Origin: Spirochaetaceae bacterium
GTDB lineage: Bacteria > Spirochaetota > Spirochaetia > Treponematales > Breznakiellaceae
Reading direction: 5' to 3'
NCBI GenBank assembly: GCA_031284085.1
Contig: JAITAM010000152.1
Location: forward strand, 1-14,064
DNA length: 14,064 bases
This document shows, piece by piece, positions 1 to 7,239 of this stretch. The notes beneath the pieces were generated by a model. The model was not told the origin of the DNA and did not search any database. It saw nothing but the letters and a program-made list of their open reading frames with translations. Made by a program: the position numbers and the translations under genes. Numbering within the stretch: the first letter of the stretch is position 1; every line of letters starts with the position of its first letter.

Positions 1-2831
1 CGCTTCTTTGCAAGTACCGGCTCTTCAAGCGTCGCCTTTTGTTTTTTGCCGGAACCGAGAGGCCTTCCACGCTTTCTGACAAACACCGGCGCATCAGACA
101 TTATTATTGATCTGTTGAGGGTGTTTGAAGATTTTCCGTTCTTCTCGGCCGCCGTTTCTTCGATATTCCCATTTTTGAGCACCGCTTGAGCGCCTGCAAG
201 ACGTGCTATCGGCACGCGGAATGGAGAACAAGACACATAGCTCAAACCGGCACGATAACAAAAATCAATAGTAGCCGGATCGCCGCCATGTTCACCGCAA
301 ATACCGATTTTAAGACCGGAATTAACAAGCCTTCCCGATCTAACGGCGTGCCGTATGAGTAATCCTACCCCTTTTTCATCAATAGATTTGAAGGGATCCG
401 TTTCCAGAAGTTTTTGTTTAAGATACTCAGGAAGGAAACTTGCAACGTCGTCCCGGCTGAAAGCGAAAGTCATCTGGGTTAGATCGTTGGTGCCGAAACT
501 GAAAAAGTCTGCATGAGCTGCTATGGTGTCTGCAAGGAGGGCTGCCCGCGGCACTTCTATCATAGTACCGATTTTAACCGGCACTATGATTTCTGCTTTG
601 TCAAAGACAGCCGAAATAATGGCTTGTATACGGGGTTTTAGTAAAGCAAGTTCCTTTTCATCACAAACAATGGGTATCATAATTTCAAGGGTTACAGGAA
701 TTGTTTTTTTTAGGCACACCACGGCGGCTTGAGCTATAGCTTGCGCTTGCATGTCGTAGATCTCAGGATACGTAACGGCAAGCCGGCATCCGCGATGTCC
801 CAGCATGGGGTTTTGTTCCCTTAGCTTTTCAAGTTTAGGAATAAGTTTTTCAGGCGCTTCATTGATGTAGGCTGCAAGCTCCGCAATCTCTTCTTGGGTA
901 TGCGGAACAAATTCATGAAGAGGAGGATCCAAGAGCCGTATCGTAACCGGTCGTCCTTTCATTGCGGTAAAAATACCAACAAAATCCTTTTGTTGAAGCG
1001 GTAATATCTTTTGAAGGGCAACTTTGCGCTCTTCAATACTGTCCGCTACGATCATTGCTCGAAAGTGTATGAGTTTTTCTTTGTCAAAGAACATGTGTTC
1101 CGTCCGGCAAAGTCCAATACCCTCTGCGCCAAAATCAAACGCCCGCGCCGCATCTTCCGGCAGATCGGCGTTTGTTCGTACTGCAAAGCCTTTAACGGAG
1201 CCGCGTACCGATTCTTCACGGATCGCATCGCACCAGCCTAGAAAAACCTGCATATCCTCGCTTATCTCTGCATCTACAAGAGGCAGAGCACCTTCGTAGA
1301 CCAAGCCGGTAGTGCCGTCAACCGTGATCCAGTCGCCTTCTGAAAAAGTCTTATCGCCAATTTTCACGGTTTTTCCGCTAACGCTCACGCCTTGTGCGCC
1401 GGCTACACAAGGGACGCCCATGCCACGAGCTACAACTGCCGCATGGCTTGTCATACCGCCGGTTGAGGTAAGGATTGCCTGAGAAACCGCCATGCCGCCT
1501 ATGTCTTCAGGGCTGGTTTCTTTTCTTACCATAATAACTTTTTCATTGTTATTAGCCCATTGTTCAGCGCTGGCGGCTGAAAACACGATGCGGCCGCTGC
1601 CTGCACCCGGCGAAGCATTCAAACCTTGCGTTAAAGCTTGCGCTTCTTTCAAGGCTTTTGGATCGATGCGCGCATGTAACAACTGATCAATATGATCCGG
1701 GCTCACCCGTAAGATGGCTGTTTTTTTATCAATGAGCTTTTCTGCCACCATATCGACAGCAGATCTAACCGCTGCATGGCCTGTACGTTTGGCGTTTCGT
1801 GTTTGCAGAATAAATAATTTTCCTTGATATACCGTAAATTCAATATCCTGCATATCTTGAAAATGCTTTTCTAACCGGTCTTTTATAGCAACAAGCTCAT
1901 CATAAATAATCGGGTTACTCTGCGCCAGATGTTCTATTTTTTCAGGCGTTCTAATACCGGCTACAACATCTTCGCCTTGAGCGTTCATTAAATATTCGCC
2001 GTAAAAAATTTTTTCACCGGTGGAAGGATTACGGCTGAAACAAACGCCGGTTCCTGAATCATTGCCGAAATTACCGAATACCATTGCCTGTACATTTACA
2101 GCCGTACCTTTAATGTTTTTTATTTCGTTTAATTCCCGGTATTTAATTGCCCGCTCATTCATCCATGAACCGAATACCGCATCAATTGCTCCCCATAATT
2201 GTTCGGAAGGTTTTTGAGGGAAATCCGTGCCGGTATGCTGCTTGACAATTTCCTTATATTTTTTAACTATTTCTTCCAGATTCTGTGCCGTTAATTCGGT
2301 GTCTAACGTAATCTTGTACGCATCTTTAGTGTTTTTAAGCGCCTCTTCAAATTTTTCATGCGGCACTTGCATAACTACATCACCGTACATTTGAATAAAA
2401 CGCCGATAAGCATCCCATGCGAAGCGTGGATTGCCGGTTTGGGTAATTAAGCCGGTAACCGCTTTATCGCTCATTCCAAGATTTAATATGGTATCCATCA
2501 TACCTGGCATAGATACAGGAGCGCCTGATCGTACTGAAACTAAGAGCGGATCGTCAGGATCGCCAAGTTTTTTTCCCATCAATTTCTCGAGCTTCTTTAA
2601 TTGTTTCTGTACTTCTTTTTCAAGTCCTTCAGGATAGGTGTTATTATTTTGATAATACGCGGCACATACCTCGGTAGAAATAGTAAACCCCGGAGGCACC
2701 GGAATTTTCAAATTAGTCATTTCCGCTAAATTAGCACCTTTTCCACCAAGGATGTCTTTCATTTGTGCATTGCCTTCGGCTTTACCCTCGCCGAAGAAGT
2801 ACACATTTTTAGACTCGGAATCATTTTCCAT
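1..2831 (-). CDS. ppdK: Pyruvate, phosphate dikinase, 3' end beyond window
   Basis: Cytoplasmic enzyme that interconverts pyruvate, ATP and phosphate with PEP, AMP and pyrophosphate; in anaerobes it usually acts in glycolysis. Translation from the ATG at 2829-2831 gives 943 codons to the edge with no stop. The ATP-grasp domain shows GGKGANLAEMT (about residue 29) and SVRSGAP (about 99). The swivelling phosphohistidine domain shows GGMTSHAAVVARGMG with the catalytic histidine at about 463. The PEP-binding barrel shows GLCRTEHMF, MIEVPRAALLAD, SFGTNDLTQM and ICGEHGGDP with the active-site cysteine at about 845. The start is supported by AAGGAG (2838-2843 on the complementary strand) 7 nt upstream. 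The normal end of the family (RVPIARLAGAQAVL) falls at about residue 885. The frame continues at least 58 residues more into a basic tail with an AT-hook-like motif, RKRGRPLGSGKKQK, at about 919-932. Function is certain; the role of the tail is unknown. Confidence 0.97.
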   Translation of the reverse strand, partial: MENDSESKNVYFFGEGKAEGNAQMKDILGGKGANLAEMTNLKIPVPPGFTISTEVCAAYYQNNNTYPEGLEKEVQKQLKKLEKLMGKKLGDPDDPLLVSVRSGAPVSMPGMMDTILNLGMSDKAVTGLITQTGNPRFAWDAYRRFIQMYGDVVMQVPHEKFEEALKNTKDAYKITLDTELTAQNLEEIVKKYKEIVKQHTGTDFPQKPSEQLWGAIDAVFGSWMNERAIKYRELNEIKNIKGTAVNVQAMVFGNFGNDSGTGVCFSRNPSTGEKIFYGEYLMNAQGEDVVAGIRTPEKIEHLAQSNPIIYDELVAIKDRLEKHFQDMQDIEFTVYQGKLFILQTRNAKRTGHAAVRSAVDMVAEKLIDKKTAILRVSPDHIDQLLHARIDPKALKEAQALTQGLNASPGAGSGRIVFSAASAEQWANNNEKVIMVRKETSPEDIGGMAVSQAILTSTGGMTSHAAVVARGMGVPCVAGAQGVSVSGKTVKIGDKTFSEGDWITVDGTTGLVYEGALPLVDAEISEDMQVFLGWCDAIREESVRGSVKGFAVRTNADLPEDAARAFDFGAEGIGLCRTEHMFFDKEKLIHFRAMIVADSIEERKVALQKILPLQQKDFVGIFTAMKGRPVTIRLLDPPLHEFVPHTQEEIAELAAYINEAPEKLIPKLEKLREQNPMLGHRGCRLAVTYPEIYDMQAQAIAQAAVVCLKKTIPVTLEIMIPIVCDEKELALLKPRIQAIISAVFDKAEIIVPVKIGTMIEVPRAALLADTIAAHADFFSFGTNDLTQMTFAFSRDDVASFLPEYLKQKLLETDPFKSIDEKGVGLLIRHAVRSGRLVNSGLKIGICGEHGGDPATIDFCYRAGLSYVSCSPFRVPIARLAGAQAVLKNGNIEETAAEKNGKSSNTLNRSIIMSDAPVFVRKRGRPLGSGKKQKATLEEPVLAKK

Positions 2832-2856
2832 ATAATACTCCTTATTATATTATTTT

Positions 2857-2874
2857 CTCAAACCCATATTTGAG
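2857..2874 (-). promoter_or_regulatory. Inverted repeat in ppdK leader
   Basis: A perfect 6-bp inverted repeat (CTCAAA, 6-nt spacer, TTTGAG) lies 26 bases upstream of the ppdK start codon. It could be a small operator or a leader hairpin. Just upstream on the minus strand are AT-rich hexamers (TAAAAT, TACAAT) that could be a -10 box, but no good -35 box can be paired with them, so the promoter is not assigned. Confidence 0.3.
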
Positions 2875-3358
2875 ATTTATCGGATAATTGTACATATTTT
2901 ATCGTAATCTAAAAAAAAAGAAAAGCTAAATTTTGTAATTTTCTTGAAATTTTTGAAGAATTTTACTTCCTTTTGAAAATTCTTTCTCACAGGCCGGTCT
3001 GTCTGCAGTCACAGTTTGTTCCAAAGTTTTCGCTATTGTATCGGGAGTGGGCATCCTGCTTTCTACCTGAAAGAAGCCGGACAGGGGACAGACCTCAGAG
3101 TACATCTTTGTAGGCTGTCTGTCAGGCAAAATAGGAATTGCACGGAAGCCTGTGTTCCACAATGATTGTATATTATATAAATGAAATAATGAGTAAAAGT
3201 GCTGGTTTTGCCTGCAAGAGAAAAATGAAAAAGCTGTGAGAAAACCAGAAGTCCGTCATAATGCTTCAAGAGCATTCAAATTGGAAGCGAGAACTACAAA
3301 TCATGCAATTCAAAAAAGTGAGAACTAAAGCAGGAACTTCGGAAAATATGAAAGAGGA
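2875..3358. other. Spacer with no recognisable gene
   Basis: About 480 bases between the ppdK leader and the transposase remnant. Minus-strand frames of 70-78 codons are open here but have no start signals and no family resemblance that I can see. A 7-bp inverted pair (GACAGAC and GTCTGTC) lies around 3083-3122. The stretch is probably decayed DNA flanking the old insertion. Confidence 0.4.
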
Positions 3359-3850
3359 TCAGAGACAGTCTCCCCAAAACCAAACATTTATTGTCAGAGC
3401 AACAACGGTTTTGTGCATCTGTTCTGTTTTCGAAAAATGAATGCCTTTTCTTAAAAGTCGCACACTCCACCTCCTCAACGATAGATATTTCTTTCTTTTG
3501 CCTATTCCTCTCCGTTAGCGTCAGTACTTCTGTTGAAAAGCGCTCATAATACGGATAGTTACTATCCGTATACATATTCCCTATGCTAAGAGACTTAAGC
3601 ATTTCCAACAGCTTATCCTGATTTTTATTTTCCCTCTTCTCAAACCCAAAAGCTTTTTTCTTCACCACTCTCGTGATAAAAACTCCTCATTTCGTCTATC
3701 TCAACACGAATTGTGATGTTTGTATCCGGAATACAAGACACTTTTTATTCATATACTCTATTATTTTCTTTTTTATAACGGTATCGATGCTTGCCTTTAG
3801 TTTCCGTGCTGTACCCGTATTTTTATCTCTGTCAATCGCCTCTTTTTTGT
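3359..3850 (-). pseudogene. Decayed IS1-family transposase
   Basis: Remnant of a DDE transposase readable only by switching frames. From its 5' end (right side) I see KYGYSTETKGKHRYRYKK, like the N-terminal zinc-ribbon/HTH segment, then VEIDEMRSFYH, matching the first catalytic Asp (DEMWSF) of IS1 transposases. After a gap of about 20 residues comes AFGFEKRENKNQDKLLEML, then MYTDSNYPYYERF (second Asp). A frameshift near 3500 leads into YLSLRRWSVRLLRKGIHFSK and TEQMHKTVVALTINVWFW, the typical IS1-family C-terminus, ending at TGA (3359-3361). The ordered match across several frames is strong evidence for descent from one transposase. It has frameshifts, internal stops and an internal deletion, so it is dead. 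I could not identify terminal inverted repeats or a target duplication, so the element's ends are approximate. Confidence 0.7.
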
Positions 3851-4010
3851 ATACCAGCGCCGAAAGTTTAGAACAGGCTGGCCTAAATAGACTTGCCTGC
3901 TTGCAGCCTAAGAGTCGTAGTCCGCCTGTGATACCAGCGCCGAGTACTTTGAAACAGACTGGCCTGCCGATCCTGATGCAATACCAAAACTTTGAAACAC
4001 GCCGGCGGAC
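3851..4010. repeat. Three copies of a short dispersed repeat
   Basis: Copy 1 (3851-3884) and copy 2 (3931-3967) share ATACCAGCGCCGA, then a diverged TTT-GAA-ACAG core, then CTGGCCT. Copy 3 (3981-4010) keeps ATACC, ACTTTGAAACA and a GCCGGCGGAC end and abuts the priA stop. AGTCCGCC (3919-3926) and GGCGGACT (4004-4011) form an 8-bp inverted pair around copies 2 and 3. A further diverged copy lies at 12063-12094. The copies sit 3' of priA and next to the transposase remnant. No function is assigned; a mobile or recombinogenic repeat family is likely. Confidence 0.55.
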
Positions 4011-5977
4011 TATAACAGCGAAACAGGATCAATATCAATCTCTACATAAACACGATTGTCTTTCTCTTGATCGTACTGCTCATACGCCCGCCGTGCAGCA
4101 GCATGAAGAGTACCCATAGTAGACCCACGCAGAATAAGATGGCAGCGGTAGTTTTCCGCAATACGGCTTATCGGACATTCCGTAGGACCAAGCATATCCG
4201 CATCGTAAGGAAGCAAAGGCTGCACGAGAGCAGCAAGCTCTTTAACGGCAGCCTCCACACGAGCCTCTTCCTTAGCGCGCAGAGTAAAGCGAATAAGCCT
4301 CTTGTAAGGTGGAAAGCCGGTAAGCTTGCGTACCGCAAGTTCCGAGTGAAGAAAACCTTCAACATCAAGCGCAGTAGCTTTGATGATAAGCGGATCATGA
4401 GGGCGGAGAGTTTGAACAATGACTTGCCCGTCAGGAGAAAAACGCCCCGACCGTCCTGCAACCTGCACAATCAATGAAAAGCCGCGTTCGGCCGCACGAA
4501 AATCAGGCATACTCAAACCGGTATCGGCAAAAACCACACCGACAAGCCGCACTCCGGGAAAGTTCAAACCTTTGGCAACCATTTGCGTTCCCAAGAGTAT
4601 GTCAAAAGCCCCTTCCCTAAAAAGGGATAGCATTTCATCGAGTTTTTTTGCCGTGCCGGTCGTATCTGAATCGGCCCGGCATATCCTGAGATCAGGAAAC
4701 GTTCGATGCAGCTCCTCTTCGATCATCTCGGTACCAAAACTACGGAAGCCGGCTTCAAGCGAACCGCATTGCGGGCAAGCTTTCGGCACCTCGCTTTGAT
4801 ATCCGCAGTAATGGCACAGAGCAATGGACCGTTCTTTATGATAAGTGAGAGCAATGGAACAATGTTTGCAGATCAGGTGGTAACCGCAGTTGCGGCAGTA
4901 ATAAAAATGCGCAAAACCACGCCGATTTAAGAAGAGTATGCTTTGCTTTCCCATCTGCGCAGTCTGCCGGAGCGCTTCTTTTAAGTCTGCGGTCAAAGAT
5001 GAGCCGGTATGCTCAAGACTTACTGCACGCACACGAGGAATAGCGCCGCCTGAAAGCCGCTTTGTGAGGTCAAGTCGGGTCATACTGCCTTGTATCATCA
5101 TGTTCCATGCCTCCAAAGAAGGCGTTGCAGACCCAAGCACCAGCCGTGCGCCTTCAACAGCAGACCGGTGCATGGCAACTTGCCGGGCATTGAAGCGCGG
5201 CGTCTCTCCTGATTTGTAAGAGCCGTCATGTTCCTCATCAATAACAATCAATCCTAAATTCTGTACCGGCGCAAAAACAGCACTTCGAGGCCCCACGACT
5301 ATCCGCGCCTCTCCATGCCTGATACGCATCCATTCTTTTAGCTTAACTCCGGTGCTTAATCCTGAATGTATCATTGCAGCAAGCGTACCGAAGCGCTTCC
5401 TGATAGCCTTCTCAGTTTGTTGTGTCAAGGCAATTTCCGGCACGAGGTATATAACCGATTTTCCGAGATTCAACAACGCCTGCGCTGCACATAAAAAGAC
5501 CTCTGTTTTCCCCGAGCCGGTAATACCGTAGAGATAAAAGGTTTTCGCGTCTTGGCCGCCGATGATAGCGTCAACCGCCCGCTGTTGTTCGTCCGATAAA
5601 GCAAGCGCCGCGTCAGTAATTTCCTCCGCAGCTATAGTAGATGCACGCGGTAAGTGCCTTGCGGACGGCAAAATTGTCCCCAACGCTTCACCAATACCGC
5701 ATAAATAAAAATCCGCCAACCACTGCGCAAGAGCTATGTCTCGATTATCAAAAAGCGGTTCTTGATCGACCAGCTCTTGGATCGCTTTAACCTTAGCCGG
5801 TTCGAGGTGGGAAGGTATTGTGTCCCGCTCACCGACAATATAGCCTATCATTTGCCGCCGACCGAACGGCACGAGGCACCGTTTTCCAATCCCGGCATGA
5901 GCGGCGTCATCAATTTTATAGGTAAATGTTTGTTTAACTGGTATATCAAAAGCAAGATCGAAGTAACGATTATCCAT
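4010..5977 (-). CDS. priA: Primosomal protein N' (replication restart helicase PriA)
   Basis: DNA helicase that recognises stalled or collapsed forks and D-loops and starts reloading of the replicative helicase. The 655-residue protein has an N-terminal DNA-binding region (DIPVKQTFTYKI, VPFGRRQMIGYIVG). Walker A GITGSGKT is at 151-158, Walker B DEEH at 247-250, and GSATPS at 282-287. The aromatic-rich loop DGSYKSGETPRFNARQVAMH sits between them. Eight cysteines at about 361, 364, 370, 373, 388, 391, 401 and 404 form the two zinc sites typical of PriA. The C-terminal RecA lobe shows GTQMVAKGLNFPGV and VQVAGRSGR. The family is usually 650-810 residues, so this is a compact, complete form. The ATG at 5975-5977 fits the conserved N-terminus, but only a weak ribosome binding site precedes it. 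The upstream region is tandem repeat, so its promoter must lie in or near the 63-bp array. Confidence 0.98.
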   Translation of the reverse strand: MDNRYFDLAFDIPVKQTFTYKIDDAAHAGIGKRCLVPFGRRQMIGYIVGERDTIPSHLEPAKVKAIQELVDQEPLFDNRDIALAQWLADFYLCGIGEALGTILPSARHLPRASTIAAEEITDAALALSDEQQRAVDAIIGGQDAKTFYLYGITGSGKTEVFLCAAQALLNLGKSVIYLVPEIALTQQTEKAIRKRFGTLAAMIHSGLSTGVKLKEWMRIRHGEARIVVGPRSAVFAPVQNLGLIVIDEEHDGSYKSGETPRFNARQVAMHRSAVEGARLVLGSATPSLEAWNMMIQGSMTRLDLTKRLSGGAIPRVRAVSLEHTGSSLTADLKEALRQTAQMGKQSILFLNRRGFAHFYYCRNCGYHLICKHCSIALTYHKERSIALCHYCGYQSEVPKACPQCGSLEAGFRSFGTEMIEEELHRTFPDLRICRADSDTTGTAKKLDEMLSLFREGAFDILLGTQMVAKGLNFPGVRLVGVVFADTGLSMPDFRAAERGFSLIVQVAGRSGRFSPDGQVIVQTLRPHDPLIIKATALDVEGFLHSELAVRKLTGFPPYKRLIRFTLRAKEEARVEAAVKELAALVQPLLPYDADMLGPTECPISRIAENYRCHLILRGSTMGTLHAAARRAYEQYDQEKDNRVYVEIDIDPVSLL

Positions 5978-6040
5978 AACGCTAAATTACCACAAGGATA
6001 CAGGTTTTGTCCACTCTCAGGGTGGCTGAGGAAGCTTTTT

Positions 6041-6874
6041 GTATCAGGAACGGCGCATGAATTATCTCAAATATTAGTATTAGTATCCAGAATGGCAGAC
6101 GAATCTCCATTTAACAGGCATGAATTGCTTAAAATAGCAGTATTAGTATCAAGAACGGCAGACGAATCTCCATTTAACAGGCATGAATTATCTCAAATAG
6201 CAGTATTGGTATCCAGAACGGCGGACGACTCTTCCTTTAACAGGCATGAATTATCTCAAATATTAGTATTAGTATCCAGAATGGCGGACGACTCTGCCTT
6301 TAACAGGCATGAATTGTCTCAAATAGCAGTATTGGTATCCAGAACGGCAGACGACTCTCCATTTAACAGGCATGAATTGTTCCAAATATCGGCATTAGTA
6401 TCCAGAATGGCTGACGACTCTTCTTTTAACAGGCATGAATTGTTCCAAATATCGGCATTAGTATCCAGAACAGCGGACGACTCTCCATTTAACAGGCATG
6501 AATTATCTCAAATATCGGCATTGGTATCAAGAATGGCGGACGAATCTCCATTTAACAGGCATGAATTGTCTCAAATAGCAGTATTGGTATCAGGAACGGC
6601 GGACGATTCTTCTTTTAACAGGCATGAATTATCTCAAATAGCAGTATTAGTATCAAGAACGGCAGACAACTCTTCTTTTAACAGGCATGAATTGCTTCAA
6701 ATAGCAGTATTGGTATCAGGAACGGCAGACTATTTCTCCTTTAACAGGCATGAATTATCTCAAATAGCAGTATTTGTATCCAGAACGGCGGACTATTTCT
6801 CCTTTAACAGGCATGAATTGTCTCAAATATCGGCATTGGTATCCAGAACGGCGGACTATTTTTCATCCGGCGGA
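6041..6874 (+). repeat. 63-bp tandem array, 13 units, open in one frame
   Basis: Thirteen contiguous units of exactly 63 bp begin with CATGAATT at 6056, 6119, 6182 and so on to 6812. A half unit (6041-6055) precedes them, and the last unit degenerates after about 6858. One plus-strand frame stays open through the array and stops at TAA 6893-6895. Its 21-residue unit starts HEL-S/L/F-Q-I, then variable A/L/S, LVS-R/G, M/T-AD, a variable pair and FNR. Variants recur in blocks (ILV, IAV or ISA; DES, DDS, DNS or DYF) combined differently in each unit. The frame has no credible start: the nearest ATGs are internal (6092) or inside priA on the opposite strand (5897, 5762), and none has a ribosome binding site. 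I therefore call it a repeat; a translated repeat protein remains possible. Other frames are interrupted. Confidence 0.9.
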
Positions 6875-6910
6875 AGTAATTTGCGGCCTGATTAAGACAA
6901 CTGGATTTTA

Positions 6911-7119
6911 ATTAAAGACAAATCAAGCTGATTTGTCCTAAAATCAGCTTGATTTGTCTTAAAATCAGACCGATTTGTCCTAAAATCAAGCTGATTTGTC
7001 TTAAAATCGAATTGATTTGTCCTAAAATCAGACTGATTTGTCCTAAAATTAAGCTGATTTGTCTTAAAATCAGACCAATTTGTCTTAAAATTAAACTGAT
7101 TTGTCCTAAAATAAGGCCG
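6911..7119. repeat. 21-bp tandem array, nine units plus one inverted unit
   Basis: Nine units of exactly 21 bp run from 6931 to 7119, each beginning ATTTGTC(C/T)TAAAAT followed by a variable CAGCTTG-like end. An inverted partial unit lies at 6911-6930. On the minus strand a frame from ATG 7170 to about 6892 reads the units as heptapeptides of the form NQxDFxT, nine in a row, but it has no convincing ribosome binding site and I do not call it a gene. The array lies directly beside the 63-bp array, and the two periods are in a 1:3 ratio. Confidence 0.9.
6915..6960. repeat. Perfect 20-bp inverted repeat, 6-nt loop
   Basis: The arms at 6915-6934 and 6941-6960 are exact reverse complements over 20 bases (left arm AAGACAAATCAAGCTGATTT), separated by GTCCTA. 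The hairpin forms where an inverted unit meets the first direct unit of the 21-bp array. It lies 20 bases after the stop of the open frame through the 63-bp array and could block or terminate transcription there, but there is no clean T-tract of the intrinsic-terminator kind. Confidence 0.8.
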
Positions 7120-7239
7120 AATAATTAGTGCGGGGCGGCTATCGGCCTGCAATGTGCGCCCCTGCATCACCTAACCCTGAAGACTGGGAGCCTTAGTAAC
7201 CCCCTTGTAAAAAAGAAGATAGAAAGAGAGAATAGAACA
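7120..7239 (+). other. Leader of the M20-helicase operon
   Basis: A non-repetitive 120-base stretch that must hold the operon's promoter or leader. It contains small inverted pairs, GGCCGA (7115-7120) with TCGGCC (7142-7147) and GGGGCG (7132-7137) with CGCCCC (7157-7162), which could form alternative stems. A purine-rich AGAAAGAGAG (7221-7230) is the likely ribosome binding site of the next gene, 9 nt from its ATG. No well-spaced sigma-70 promoter is evident. Confidence 0.35.

Noticed and set aside
3673..4119. Plus-strand 148-codon open frame
   Set aside because: It overlaps the priA 3' end and is antisense to the transposase remnant, has no ribosome binding site and shows no family features.
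6041..7119. CRISPR array
   Set aside because: The units are directly contiguous 63-bp or 21-bp repeats with no unique spacers, and no cas gene is nearby.
6892..7170. Minus-strand gene encoding NQxDFxT heptapeptide repeats
   Set aside because: The frame is open only because the 21-bp unit is a multiple of three. There is no good start signal, and composition follows the DNA repeat.
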